Part shown: piece by piece, positions 16,721 through 26,225 of the stretch
Layout: each line of letters starts with the position of its first letter
Numbering within the stretch: position 1 is the first letter of the stretch
From: Pseudomonas sp.
GTDB lineage: Bacteria; Pseudomonadota; Gammaproteobacteria; Pseudomonadales; Pseudomonadaceae
Length of the DNA: 64,000 nt
Assembly (NCBI RefSeq): GCF_030698175.1
Contig: NZ_JAUYNT010000041.1
Location: forward strand, 1 to 64,000
Reading direction: 5' to 3'
Position numbers and translations under genes: made by a program
The notes under the pieces: generated by a model
Database searches by the model: none
What the model was told of the DNA's origin: nothing
What the model saw: the letters and a program-made list of their open reading frames with translations, nothing else

Positions 16721-17068
16721 CTACATGTCGACAGTCAGCGACAGGTGCACGGCCTGTGGCAGCGCTTTGCGGTCCGCATAGGGACTTTGGCGCAGCACTT
16801 CAGTGAGCGGCAGTTCCAGCGGCATGCCGGTGCTGCTGCGGCCCTTGAGCAGGGTCCAGGGGTGTACCGAGTCGATATAGCGCGGTGCTTTACCGTAGGT
16901 TTCGGTAAACAGCGCGACGGCCTGGTCGGCTTGATTGGCGGCGAAGTAGTCCTGTTCCAGCTGGAAAAACTGTACCGGGCCGCCTGCACTCAGTTGTCCG
17001 CTGCGATTGGACTTGCCCAACAGCAGGGCAAGGGTGTGTTCGATCAGGGCGAGTAAAGTCTTAAGCAT
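16721..17068 (-). CDS. Hypothetical protein, 115 residues
   Basis: I do not recognise a family. The protein starts MLKTLLALIEHTLALLLGK, an amphipathic or weakly membrane-active helix, then has FFQLEQDYFAANQADQAVALFTETYGKAPRYIDSVHPWTLLKGR, an alpha/beta-looking middle, and ends in a beta-rich QAVHLSLTVDM tail. A good ribosome site (GAGGA) precedes the start at 17068. It converges on spuC across a shared terminator. Base composition is like the host chromosome. The function is unknown. Confidence 0.6.
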   Translation of the reverse strand: MLKTLLALIEHTLALLLGKSNRSGQLSAGGPVQFFQLEQDYFAANQADQAVALFTETYGKAPRYIDSVHPWTLLKGRSSTGMPLELPLTEVLRQSPYADRKALPQAVHLSLTVDM

Positions 17069-17178
17069 CAGCTAATCCTCGTCATTGGTGGTGCTTGGAG
17101 CGCCAACGTATGCGATTGAAACCCACGCCAAAGGCGGCGAGGTTCAGTTAGGGTATTTTAAGTGGGTTTTCATTTTCA

Positions 17179-17198
17179 CCCATGACCTGGGTCATGGG
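17179..17198. promoter_or_regulatory. Perfect palindrome, possible operator
   Basis: CCCATGACC (17179-17187) and GGTCATGGG (17190-17198) are perfect 9-bp arms separated by 2 bp. The site is about 110 bp upstream of the minus-strand gene ending at 17068 and 460 bp upstream of the CoA-transferase. The remainder of the 589-bp gap (17069-17657) shows no gene. Confidence 0.45.
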
Positions 17199-17537
17199 GC
17201 CGCGCATCCGGTTTCGCGGTACCCGGCAGGCGTCTGGGTGACGCCGTGGCCGGATAAGGGGCAGTCTTGACGGCTGCTTTATGCGCCGATTATGCCGTAT
17301 TAGTCAGCAAAAGCCCGCTTTGGTGATCAGCGGTCATATTACCGAAGGCTCTGGTACGCCTGTTCCAGCCGGCCATCAGGCCCCCGCCGGGCTTCTCGCC
17401 GGTATTGCTGGGCCGCTCTTGAGCGCATAGCTACGCACCCTAGTCCCCTTCCTCGCCTGTTTGCTCGGGGTTGTTAGGCGGCATGCGCCACAGCGGTGCT
17501 GCAATTGTGGTGCGGCGCTGGTTTGGAGTGCGGATTG

Positions 17538-17565
17538 CGCACAATGGCGTGCGAATTCCTCGTTT
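17538..17565. promoter_or_regulatory. Candidate GcdR operator upstream of gcdG
   Basis: Matches 12176-12203 at 26 of 28 positions (GCACAATGGCGTGCGAATTC...), with weaker similarity extending upstream. It lies about 95 bp before the gcdG start, the same distance as in the gcdH promoter. Confidence 0.6.
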
Positions 17566-17657
17566 GCCGGGGCGGCCTAGGGCTCCTAGGATGAGGTATG
17601 GGCACTTGGACGCACGGCTTTTGCGGCGCGCCGCCCCCCTTCCTTGGAGCACTTTCT

Positions 17658-18881
17658 ATGTCCGGCGCCCTTGCGCATATTCGCGTCCTCGACTTGAGCC
17701 GGGTTCTGGCAGGCCCTTGGGCGGGTCAGGTGCTGGCCGACCTGGGCGCCGAAGTGATCAAAATCGAACGCCCCGGTTGCGGTGATGACACCCGCGCCTG
17801 GGGCCCGCCGTTTCTCAAAGACGCGCAAGGCCAGGACACCAGCGAGGCGGCCTATTACCTGTCAGCCAATCGCAATAAACAATCGGTCACCGTCGACTTC
17901 ACCCAAGCGGAAGGTCAGCGGTTGATTCGCGAACTGGCGGCGCAGTGCGACGTGGTGTTGGAGAACTTCAAGGTCGGTGGTCTGGCCGCCTATGGCCTGG
18001 ACTACGAGGCCCTGAAAGCGCTCAATCCACGGCTGATTTACTGCTCGATCACCGGCTTTGGTCAGGACGGCCCCTACGCCAAGCGCGCCGGCTACGACTT
18101 TATGATCCAGGGCCTCGGCGGCCTGATGAGCCTGACCGGTCGCGCGGAAGGCGAGGAAGGTGCCGGGCCGATGAAAGTCGGCGTGGCCGTGACCGATATT
18201 CTCACTGGCCTGTATGCCACGGTTGGCGTGCTGGCGGCGCTCAATCACCGTGAACAAACCGGCATTGGCCAGCATGTCAATTTGGCCCTGCTGGATGTGC
18301 AGGTGGCTTGCTTGGCCAACCAGGCGATGAATTTTCTCACCAGCGGTGTAGCGCCGCGCCGGCTCGGTAACAGTCATCCCAATATCGTGCCTTATCAGGA
18401 TTTCCCTTCGGCCGATGGTGATTTTGTGCTGACGGTGGGCAATGACAGTCAGTTTCGTAAGTTTTGCGAGGTCGCCGGCCAACGGGAGTGGGCCGACGAC
18501 TCGCGTTTTATTAGCAACTCCGCGCGGGTGGCCAACCGCGAGGTACTGGTGCCGCTGATCCGCCAGGTCACGGTGTTTAAAACCACCGCGCAATGGCTCG
18601 CGGCGCTGGAGCTGGCCGGGGTGCCCTGCGGGCCGATCAACAACCTAGCGCAAGTGTTCGCCGATCCCCACGTCCAGGCCCGTGGCCTGCGCCTCGATCT
18701 GCCCCACAGCCTCGGCGGCACCACACCGCAAGTCGCCAGCCCACTGCGCCTGTCCGCCACCCCGGTGGAATACCGCAACGCACCGCCGCTGCTCGGCGAA
18801 CACACCGACGCGGTGCTGCAACGCCTGCTGCAAATGAGCGCTGAGCAGGTCAATGAACTGCGCAGTGCTGGGGTGATTTGA
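17658..18881 (+). CDS. gcdG: CaiB/BaiF family CoA-transferase, probable glutarate CoA-transferase
   Basis: Family III CoA-transferase of 407 residues, expected to activate glutarate to glutaryl-CoA for GcdH. Landmarks are RVLDLSRVLAGPWAGQVLADLGAEVIKIERPGCGDDTR at the N-terminus, NRNKQSVTVDF, VLENFKVGG, and GYDFMIQGLGGLMSLTG with the catalytic Asp. The ATG at 17658 follows a TTGGAG ribosome site. In typical Pseudomonas the gene directly follows gcdH; here puuA, spuC and a hypothetical gene lie between, but the promoter motif shared with gcdH suggests both are still controlled together. Substrate is inferred from this context. Confidence 0.85.
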   Translation: MSGALAHIRVLDLSRVLAGPWAGQVLADLGAEVIKIERPGCGDDTRAWGPPFLKDAQGQDTSEAAYYLSANRNKQSVTVDFTQAEGQRLIRELAAQCDVVLENFKVGGLAAYGLDYEALKALNPRLIYCSITGFGQDGPYAKRAGYDFMIQGLGGLMSLTGRAEGEEGAGPMKVGVAVTDILTGLYATVGVLAALNHREQTGIGQHVNLALLDVQVACLANQAMNFLTSGVAPRRLGNSHPNIVPYQDFPSADGDFVLTVGNDSQFRKFCEVAGQREWADDSRFISNSARVANREVLVPLIRQVTVFKTTAQWLAALELAGVPCGPINNLAQVFADPHVQARGLRLDLPHSLGGTTPQVASPLRLSATPVEYRNAPPLLGEHTDAVLQRLLQMSAEQVNELRSAGVI

Positions 18882-18960
18882 GCCGCTAGGGGCAACTTTG
18901 GTCGTGGGGCCGGGCTTCTATTATCTTTTGCTCGGCGAGGTTGCTAGGATGCCGGCCAAT

Positions 18961-18978
18961 ATGTGATCGTCGTCACAT
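18961..18978. promoter_or_regulatory. CRP/Vfr-type binding site
   Basis: ATGTGA-N6-TCACAT is a perfect match to the CRP/Vfr palindrome. It lies 80 bp after gcdG and 336 bp before the chosen pelA start, with a mobile hairpin element (19050-19214) in between. Confidence 0.65.
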
Positions 18979-19049
18979 TTGGCTGGCGCTGTGATAGGCA
19001 ATTAGTCCTCCCTGCGGTGAAGTTTGCGCGCTGAACTGTTGCCGGCACT

Positions 19050-19214
19050 AGCAGCCTGTCGGACTTAACGCTGTCCTACTGCGGAAAAGCCGGATTTGGT
19101 CATTTTCTGCGTTCTTTCTCGTTGAATAGAATGACTATTCGCCTCAAAAGAACGCAAAAACTGCCTCAAGCCGGTCTTTCCCTCGCTACGAACGGTCAAG
19201 CCCGACAGACTGCT
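19050..19214. mobile_element. 165-bp MITE/REPIN-like element upstream of pelA
   Basis: The ends AGCAGCCTGTCGGACTT (19050-19066) and AAGCCCGACAGACTGCT (19198-19214) are inverted repeats, 15 of 17 matching. Inside, further pairs (GCGTTCTTT / AAAGAACGC, GAATAG / CTATTC) let the whole element fold as one long hairpin. It has no open frame, as expected of a non-autonomous element. It lies between the CRP-like site and pelA. Confidence 0.72.
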
Positions 19215-19313
19215 ACGCTGCAGTTATCTACGCTAGAGCCTTCTGCTTATATCTATTGAGTGTTGGCTAACCTCTGCGGTGGGCTCACATTGAATTTTTT
19301 TGAGGCAGGATGC

Positions 19314-22067
19314 GTGCGGCATATTTTGGTTTTTATGGGTTTGCTGCTGGCGTCTGTCGCGATTCAAGCGGCGCCCAAAAGTGTTGCGTTTTTTTATGCC
19401 GATCAGCCGCCCGTGGCCGAGCTGGCGCAATTTGACTGGGTGGTGCTTGAGCCTGGGCATGCCAGCGCTGAGGCCCTAAAAACCCTGGCTGATGAAGGTT
19501 CGCGGGCATTTGCCTACCTCTCGGTAGGGGAAATGATCACCGACCAGACCAACAGTTCGCTGATTGATCCAAGCTGGAAGCTCGGCAGCAATCAAGCCTG
19601 GTCCAGCAGTGTTATGGACTTGGCCAATCCCGGTTGGCAGGGCTACCTGCTGCAGCGCGCCAGGACCCTGCAGAGCCAGGGCTTTCAGGGTTTATTCCTC
19701 GACACCCTCGACAGTTACCAACTACTGCCACCAGCTGCTCGCGCGACCCAGCAGCAAGGGCTGCGGCAGATTCTCGAACGCCTGCACCGCGAACTGCCGG
19801 GGCTGGCGCTGTTTTTCAACCGCGGCTTTGAAGTGATCGAGGGCTTGTCATGGACGCCGGATGCGGTGGCCGTGGAGTCGCTCTACGCCGGCTGGGATCA
19901 GGCCGGGCAGACCTACCGAGCGGTGCCCAAGGCCGATCAAGAGTGGCTGCAAGTGCAATTTGCTCCACTAAAAAAGCGCGGCATCCCGATTGTTATCCTC
20001 GATTACTTGCCCCCCGAGCAGCGCGATGCCGCGCGCGCCCTGGCCAAGCGCCTGAGTGCCGAAGGCTTTATCCCCTGGGTCAGCGTGCCGGCCCTGGATT
20101 ATCTGGGGGTTGGCGCCGTTGAAGTGCTGCCCAGGCGCATAGCGGTGATCTACGACCCGCGCGAAGGCGATCTGAGCCTGACCTCAGGGCACCTGCTGTA
20201 CGGCGGTTTACTTGAGTACCTGGGTTACCGGGTGGATTATTTTGCCGTTGACCAGGCGTTGCCCGCGGCGCCAACCCGTGGACTGTACGCCGGCGTTTTG
20301 CTCTGGATGACCTCCGGGCCGCCGGCCAATGCTGCGCAATTTGAACGCTGGCTGCTGGCGCAAAAAGCTCAAGGCGTGCCCTTGGCCTTTATCGCCGGCT
20401 TGCCGATTGCCCAGGAGCGGACCTTAACGGCCTTGGGCCTGGAGCTGAAAAACCGCAAAATCGCCGGGCCTTTGCAGTTGCAACTCAAGGATCCCAGCCT
20501 GTTTGGCTTCGAGGCGCCGATTAGGCTGCGTACCCGCGACCTCGTGCCCCTAAGTATTAAAACCGAACAAGTGACTCCATTGTTGCAACTCAGCGGTGCC
20601 AAAGGGCAGTTATGGACAGTTGCCGGGCTTGCCGATTGGGGCGGTTTTGCCCTCGCCCCTTATGTCCTCGAGGACGGCGCTGAAGGGCAGCGGCGCTGGA
20701 TTCTTGACCCGTTGAGTTTTATCCAGAAAGCCTTGCGTCTGCAGCCAATACCAATACCCGATGCCACCACCGAAAATGGCCGACGGATTGCCACCGTGCA
20801 CCTGGATGGGGATGGTTTTGTTTCGCGGGCCGAAGTTGCCGGCACCCCCTACGCCGGGCGATTGATTCTTGAGCAGTTCCTTAAAAAGTATCCACTGCTC
20901 AGCAGCGTCTCGGTCATTGAGGGTGAAATTGGCCCGCAAGGCATGTTCCCGTACTTGAGTCCCGAGCTTGAGCCCATAGCCCGAGAGATTTTTGCCGAGC
21001 CGCAAGTAGAGGTGGCTAACCACACCTTTAGTCACCCGTTTTACTGGCAGTCACAGCAGGCCGCCAAACGCGAAGGCTTCACCGCTAAATATGGCCTGCA
21101 TATGAATATCCCGGGCTACAGCTTGAACTATGCGCGTGAAGTGCTCGGCACCCAGGCGTATATCAACTCACGTCTGACCACCCCACAGAAACCCGTCAAA
21201 GTGATGTTCTGGTCAGGCGATGCGTTGCCCGATGAGGCCACCCTGCGCCTCGCCTACCAAGGCGGGATGGACAATATCAATGGCGGGGCAACCAAACTGA
21301 CGGCGGCGTTCCCATCCCTGACCGGGCTCTACCCTATGGTGCGCCCGGTTAATGGGCTGCTGCAGTTCTACGCGCCGATCACCAATGAAAACGTTTACAC
21401 CAACCTCTGGGCCGGCCCGCACTACGGTTTCCGTGACGTGCTGGAAACCTTCAAGTTGACCGATGAGCCACGCCGGCTGCGGCCCTTGAGCCTGTACTAC
21501 CACTTCTATGTGGGCACTAAACTGGCCGGAATTGAGTCGCTGCATACCATCTATCGCAGCATCCTGGCCCAGCAACCCTTACCCCTGTGGATCAGTGAGT
21601 TTTTGCAGCGGCAAAAGGGCGCCTACTACGCCAGCATTGCTGTGCGGGCCGATGGTGGCTATCAGCTTCGCGCGCTGCAGGGCCTGCGCACGGTGCGCCT
21701 GCCCAAAGAACTGGGCTGGCCGGATATGGCCCGCTCACACAATGTGGCCGGCGTGCGTGACCTGCCACAGGGCCGTTATGTGCACCTGAGTGGCGCCCAA
21801 GCAACGCTGTATTTGCGCCCTGACGCCGATCCAGGCCCCAGCTTGTTGCAGGCCAACCTGCCATTGCTTGACTGGGCGCAAGAGGGCCCGGGCCAGGTGC
21901 GGTTAAGCTTCAAAGGTCAGTTCCCCCTGACCTTCAGTGTGCAGGCCTCCGGTAATTGCCGGTTGCAGTTGGCCGGGCAGTCTTGGGCCGCCACTCGAGT
22001 CGGTAAGGAACAGCAGTTTTCGCTGAGTCAGAATCAGGTGAGCGATGCGCTACTCCAGTGCCGATGA
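19314..22067 (+). CDS. pelA: PelA: Pel polysaccharide deacetylase/hydrolase
   Basis: Periplasmic bifunctional enzyme that partly deacetylates and can hydrolyse the cationic Pel exopolysaccharide. A signal peptide (VRHILVFMGLLLASVAIQA) is followed by an endo-acting glycoside-hydrolase domain (VAFFYADQPPVAELAQFDWVVLEPGHA...FAYLSVGEM), a middle domain, and a carbohydrate-esterase deacetylase domain with HLDGDGF (about residue 496, catalytic and metal Asp) and NHTFSHPF (about residue 569, metal His pair). A C-terminal beta-sandwich follows. The GTG at 19314 has a GAGGCAGG ribosome site and gives a proper signal peptide; a GTG at 19260 would also keep the frame. The gene overlaps pelB by 23 nt. 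Confidence 0.94.
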   Translation: MRHILVFMGLLLASVAIQAAPKSVAFFYADQPPVAELAQFDWVVLEPGHASAEALKTLADEGSRAFAYLSVGEMITDQTNSSLIDPSWKLGSNQAWSSSVMDLANPGWQGYLLQRARTLQSQGFQGLFLDTLDSYQLLPPAARATQQQGLRQILERLHRELPGLALFFNRGFEVIEGLSWTPDAVAVESLYAGWDQAGQTYRAVPKADQEWLQVQFAPLKKRGIPIVILDYLPPEQRDAARALAKRLSAEGFIPWVSVPALDYLGVGAVEVLPRRIAVIYDPREGDLSLTSGHLLYGGLLEYLGYRVDYFAVDQALPAAPTRGLYAGVLLWMTSGPPANAAQFERWLLAQKAQGVPLAFIAGLPIAQERTLTALGLELKNRKIAGPLQLQLKDPSLFGFEAPIRLRTRDLVPLSIKTEQVTPLLQLSGAKGQLWTVAGLADWGGFALAPYVLEDGAEGQRRWILDPLSFIQKALRLQPIPIPDATTENGRRIATVHLDGDGFVSRAEVAGTPYAGRLILEQFLKKYPLLSSVSVIEGEIGPQGMFPYLSPELEPIAREIFAEPQVEVANHTFSHPFYWQSQQAAKREGFTAKYGLHMNIPGYSLNYAREVLGTQAYINSRLTTPQKPVKVMFWSGDALPDEATLRLAYQGGMDNINGGATKLTAAFPSLTGLYPMVRPVNGLLQFYAPITNENVYTNLWAGPHYGFRDVLETFKLTDEPRRLRPLSLYYHFYVGTKLAGIESLHTIYRSILAQQPLPLWISEFLQRQKGAYYASIAVRADGGYQLRALQGLRTVRLPKELGWPDMARSHNVAGVRDLPQGRYVHLSGAQATLYLRPDADPGPSLLQANLPLLDWAQEGPGQVRLSFKGQFPLTFSVQASGNCRLQLAGQSWAATRVGKEQQFSLSQNQVSDALLQCR

Positions 22068-25000
22068 GCGCCGCCCGCACCTACTAAACGGTTGGGGTTT
22101 GAGTCTGATCGGCTTGCTTATCGTGGTGGTGCTTGGCTTGGTGTTTCCGCGCCAGTCGGTACTCACGCTGCCGGCGGGAGGCAAAGCCGATGGGGTGTCG
22201 ATTGCCTACGCCGAGCTGCTGCTAAAAAGTAAGCCCGATGATCAAAGCCTGCGCCTGCAACTGATCGAGCAATTGGTTGCGGTCGGCAATTTCGATCGCG
22301 CCGAGTTGCACCTGGCGAATATGACCACCGGCGAGCTGCAAGCCCAGGCAGATTTTTTGCGCTTAGAGGTCAAGCTGCAAAAGGCCTTTGCCCATCCAGG
22401 CGGCTTGACTGAAAGCCAGCGCCTTGAGTACAGCAAATTACTCGCCAGCTTATTACAGCGTGGCTTATCCGCTGCGCGTCTGCAGCAGGCCGCCGAGTTG
22501 GCGTTGGCGTTTGCTGAGCCACAGTTGGCGGCACAGGCCTATGGGCGCTTGGCTCAGGTTGATCCAAATAACGCGCCCTATTGGTTGGAGCTGGGGGCGC
22601 GCTGGTACCGCGCGGCGGGTGATTCAGCCCAAGCGGCCGCGCTCTACCAGCGCTTGGTCAGCCTCAGCGCCAGCGCCGATGAGCGTGATCGCTATCAACT
22701 CGCGGTATTTACCAGCCTGGTGGCGGCGGGTGAGGGAACCCAGGCATTGCGTTGGCTCGATCAGCGACTCATGCAATTACCGCCTTCGGCTGCGGCCATC
22801 GAGTTGCTCCAAGCGGGTATTCGCGAGGCCCGTGGACATTCCGATAATGCTCGCGCCTTGGCCTATTTAGAGCGCTGGCAAGCGTTGCTGCCGAATCAGG
22901 AGCTGTGGCTGGAGCAGGCTTTCGCCTTAACCCTGGCGATGGGCAAATTGGACTCGGCGTGGTCCCTGGGCTTGGAGTTGCAGGCGGTGCGCCCGGATGA
23001 TCAAGGCTTGCTGCGGCAATTAGCCCAGCTCGCCGAGTGGTCGGGGCAGCCCGCGCAAGGGCTGCCGTTCTGGGTGCGCCTGGCCCGCGAGAACCGGGCG
23101 ACGGCAGACTACGAGCATGCCTGGCGCCTATCTGGACAGTTATTCGACTATCCGCAAATGAGTGTGTTGCTGGTCGAGCTGGCCGAGTTGCGCGCACTTA
23201 GTCTGGAAGAACTCAAGGCCTTGGTTTTCGCCCTGGAATCCCAAGCCAAACCCGAGCAGGCCCGCGACTGGTTGGCGCTCTATGTGCGACGCCGGCCAGG
23301 CGAGCGCGATGCGTGGCGGCAGTGGGCGCAAATCAATCGCAATATGCAGCACCTGCAGGCCGAGACCGAAGTGTGGGCGGCCATGGCCCGCCGGCATAAG
23401 TTGAGCGAGCAAGAACGCATCGAGTGGGCCGGCGTCCACTGGATGATCTTCGCGCCGCAACAAGGCTGGGATGTGCTGGCGCCAATACCCGTGGAGCAAG
23501 CCCGTTCTGTGGCCTTCCTGACCTTGCGCAGCGATCTGGCCTGGGCGCTGGAATTGGATGCCGAAGTCGTGCGCTCCCTTGAGCAGTTACAACGGGTGCA
23601 GGAACACCTGAGCGGCGATCAAACCGAGCGCCTGCTGTCGCTGTACCTGAGCCTCGATCCGGCCAAAGCCTTGCAGTTAGCCATCCACTCCTGGCATCAG
23701 CGTCAGGCACTCAACCGCCTGGCCTTGGCGCTGCAACTGGCCAGCCAACTGCGCGATTGGCCGACGCTGCGCAGCCTGCTGGATGAGGCCAAACCCTACG
23801 CCCAGCAACTGCAGGGGGAGCCGATCTACTGGCAGGCACAAATCGAGCAGGCCACCCAGCGTGGCGACGATGCGCAAGTGGATAAGTTGCTGGCGCGCTT
23901 GCTGGCGCTGTTTCCCGAGCAAAGCTGGGTGATTGAGCGTTACCTGTGGACCCAGATTGATCGTCAGCGCACTGCCGATTTAGCCCAGCGCCTGCAGCAC
24001 TGGCGGCCATTGGCGCGGCAAGAAGCCAGCCTGTGGCTGCCTTTCGCCTCGGCCTACAGCGTGCTCGGCGATCTACCCGAGTCGTTGCGCTGGTATCGCC
24101 TCTACACCAAGGCTCACCCCAACGACCTGCTGACGCTGGCCGCCTATGCCGACACCCTGGAGCTGGCCGGCCAGGCGGACAGTGCCTGGCGTTTACGCCG
24201 TTATTTACTGGCTAAATGGCAGCTGCACACGCCCGAGAGCGCTGAGCTGCAGCCGCAACGCTTTACCAGCTATTTGCGTTTGCTGGCCAACTTGGCCGGT
24301 GCCCAGCGGGCCCGTTTGGTCAGTCAGCAGGCCCTGCAACAGGCCGCACCGGCAACCTCACAGCCGCTGCTGGAGGCCTGGTTCGAGCGTTGGCTGGCGC
24401 AGCTGGAAAGCCTTAAGCAAGGCGGCGCCATCGAGCCTTGGCTGGCCTGGGGCAAGGCGCGCGGGATCAAGATCGACAACAATGCGCGCCTGCAAAGTGC
24501 CTTGCGCGGCATGCGTCGGCAGGAGTTGCAGCAATGGTTGGCCAAGGATGAGCTGCCGCCGGACAGTCGCGCCGAAATCTGGCTGCGTTTAGGGCTGGAG
24601 CAACGGGCGCTAAACGAGAGCCTGCAAGCCTTGCATGACCGCCGCGCTCCGGCGCAGTTGCAAACGCTGCGCAATCAGGCGCAGGGAGTTATCGAGCGGC
24701 AACCTCAGGGTGTTCAGCTCGCTTTGAATGAGCGTAACTTTGGCGGTTTACGCCAGCTTGGCGAGCAGTTTTTGCTGGCGACAGCTGTGGGCGATAGTTA
24801 CCTGGCCGTGGGCCTGGATAGCTCCAAGTTCTCCGGCTCTGACCTGCTGGACGAACAGCGGCTCGGCCGCGAGCAGGCGTTGCGCTTGAGCCTAACAACC
24901 CCGCTGGCCGATGGTGATTGGACACTGCTGCTGGAGGCCAGCCAGAACGCCGTGCAGAACCGCCAAGGGTTTGGCTTGGAGCGCAGCTGGCAGCTTAGCG

Positions 25001-25665
25001 GCCGTGATGCACTGGCATTGGGCCTGGAGTGGCAAGTGCAGTCCGATGACAGCGGCCTGATGCGCGCGCTGGGTGCGCGCGACAGTCTCTATGCGCAGGG
25101 CCAACATGCTTTGTCGGTGCGCGACCAGCTCAGTTGGCGGCTGGCGCGTAACCAGTTCAGCACAGCTGAGGGGGCTGCGCTCGGCGATGGCTGGGCGGGG
25201 TCTTTCGAATTGAGCCATAGTTTGCTGGCCCGCGAGCCGCAATGGTTGCTGCGCAGTGGCGTTACCTGGCAGGAGAATAAAACCGTTTCAGAGCTGCCGA
25301 GTGAGTTGTTTAGCAGCCATGGCGGGGCGCTGTATGACAGCGCTGGTAGTTTTACTGGTGCGGCCCCCAGTGACTTTATCTCCAGCCGCTTCGGTGAGCT
25401 GTATGTCGGCAGCTCCTGGCAGCGCGGCACCCCCGGCGCGCTGAACCGCGCCTGGCCGCAGTTTACCTACCGGCTGGATGCCAAGGCCGGCTGGCAAGTA
25501 CCCGCGAAGAAACTGGTCTATGCCCTTGAGGCAGGGTTGGGTGTGGAGGTAATCGGCGACGACGAATTGGCGTTGCTGGGTAGTTACAGTTCGGCTCCGG
25601 TCGGTGGTACGGGTCAAGCCGGCGGACAGTTACGGCTGGCTTACAGCCTGCGGTTTGGCCGTTAA
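22045..25665 (+). CDS. pelB: PelB: outer-membrane Pel export protein with TPR repeats
   Basis: Exports Pel across the outer membrane. At 1206 residues it has the expected size. It starts with a membrane anchor (LIGLLIVVVLGLVFP), continues with a long series of TPR-like helical pairs (residues about 50-850; for example WLELGARWYRAAGDSAQAAALYQRLVSL), which form the periplasmic scaffold that recruits PelA, and ends in an outer-membrane beta-barrel (residues about 880-1206; alternating strands such as WTLLLEASQNAVQ and the terminal GGQLRLAYSLRFGR). The final residues fit a barrel closing strand. It overlaps pelA by 23 nt and is followed by pelC. Confidence 0.94.
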   Translation: MRYSSADERRPHLLNGWGLSLIGLLIVVVLGLVFPRQSVLTLPAGGKADGVSIAYAELLLKSKPDDQSLRLQLIEQLVAVGNFDRAELHLANMTTGELQAQADFLRLEVKLQKAFAHPGGLTESQRLEYSKLLASLLQRGLSAARLQQAAELALAFAEPQLAAQAYGRLAQVDPNNAPYWLELGARWYRAAGDSAQAAALYQRLVSLSASADERDRYQLAVFTSLVAAGEGTQALRWLDQRLMQLPPSAAAIELLQAGIREARGHSDNARALAYLERWQALLPNQELWLEQAFALTLAMGKLDSAWSLGLELQAVRPDDQGLLRQLAQLAEWSGQPAQGLPFWVRLARENRATADYEHAWRLSGQLFDYPQMSVLLVELAELRALSLEELKALVFALESQAKPEQARDWLALYVRRRPGERDAWRQWAQINRNMQHLQAETEVWAAMARRHKLSEQERIEWAGVHWMIFAPQQGWDVLAPIPVEQARSVAFLTLRSDLAWALELDAEVVRSLEQLQRVQEHLSGDQTERLLSLYLSLDPAKALQLAIHSWHQRQALNRLALALQLASQLRDWPTLRSLLDEAKPYAQQLQGEPIYWQAQIEQATQRGDDAQVDKLLARLLALFPEQSWVIERYLWTQIDRQRTADLAQRLQHWRPLARQEASLWLPFASAYSVLGDLPESLRWYRLYTKAHPNDLLTLAAYADTLELAGQADSAWRLRRYLLAKWQLHTPESAELQPQRFTSYLRLLANLAGAQRARLVSQQALQQAAPATSQPLLEAWFERWLAQLESLKQGGAIEPWLAWGKARGIKIDNNARLQSALRGMRRQELQQWLAKDELPPDSRAEIWLRLGLEQRALNESLQALHDRRAPAQLQTLRNQAQGVIERQPQGVQLALNERNFGGLRQLGEQFLLATAVGDSYLAVGLDSSKFSGSDLLDEQRLGREQALRLSLTTPLADGDWTLLLEASQNAVQNRQGFGLERSWQLSGRDALALGLEWQVQSDDSGLMRALGARDSLYAQGQHALSVRDQLSWRLARNQFSTAEGAALGDGWAGSFELSHSLLAREPQWLLRSGVTWQENKTVSELPSELFSSHGGALYDSAGSFTGAAPSDFISSRFGELYVGSSWQRGTPGALNRAWPQFTYRLDAKAGWQVPAKKLVYALEAGLGVEVIGDDELALLGSYSSAPVGGTGQAGGQLRLAYSLRFGR

Positions 25666-25689
25666 TGAGTCATGCAAAGAGGAAGTGTT

Positions 25690-26220
25690 ATGCGCGTTGT
25701 TAACCGATTCGCCCTGTTGTGCTTAAGCCTGAGCCTGAGTGCCTGCTCGATTCAGTCCAGCCAACCGAATGTTAAATTGCCGCGCGACGGCAGCTGGGTG
25801 CTGTTGCCGTTGCTGAACTATTCGCAAGCCCCGCAAGCGGGTGAGCGTGCCGAGCAAATTCTCTACACCTTGCTGGCCAAGCAAGGACTTAACGCCGCCC
25901 CTTACCCGGTGACGGACAACCAGGACATGCCGTTGCTGGACGATGGCGAGCGGCTGCAGCAAGCCTTGCTGTGGGCCAAGCAGCGCGGCGCCAACTATGC
26001 CGTCAGCGGCAGCGTCGATGAGTGGCAATACAAGAGCGGGCTGGATGGCGAGCCGGCAGTGGGCATTACCCTTAAAGTGATTGAGCCGGCCAGTGGCCGC
26101 ATTCTTTGGAGCGGCAGTGCGGCGCGCGCGGGTTGGTCGCGTGAAAGCTTGGCTGGCGCCGGCCAGCGGGTACTGGATGCGCTGGTCAATGACTTGCCCA
26201 TCGATCAAATAGATGAGTAG
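25690..26220 (+). CDS. pelC: PelC: outer-membrane lipoprotein of Pel export
   Basis: Lipoprotein that forms a dodecameric electronegative funnel beneath the PelB barrel. The signal sequence ends in the lipobox LSAC (MRVVNRFALLCLSLSLSAC). The mature domain has WVLLPLLNYSQAPQAGERAEQILYTLLAKQGL and a C-terminal GAGQRVLDALVNDLP segment. The ATG at 25690 is preferred because AGAGGAAG precedes it; an in-frame ATG at 25672 would add six residues before the signal. Length is 176 residues. It lies between pelB and pelD with a 5-bp gap to pelD. Confidence 0.92.
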   Translation: MRVVNRFALLCLSLSLSACSIQSSQPNVKLPRDGSWVLLPLLNYSQAPQAGERAEQILYTLLAKQGLNAAPYPVTDNQDMPLLDDGERLQQALLWAKQRGANYAVSGSVDEWQYKSGLDGEPAVGITLKVIEPASGRILWSGSAARAGWSRESLAGAGQRVLDALVNDLPIDQIDE

Positions 26221-26225
26221 CACCC

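Noticed and set aside
19260..19313. pelA starting at the GTG at 19260
   Set aside because: It would add 18 residues before the signal peptide and has no ribosome site, whereas GAGGCAGG precedes the GTG at 19314.
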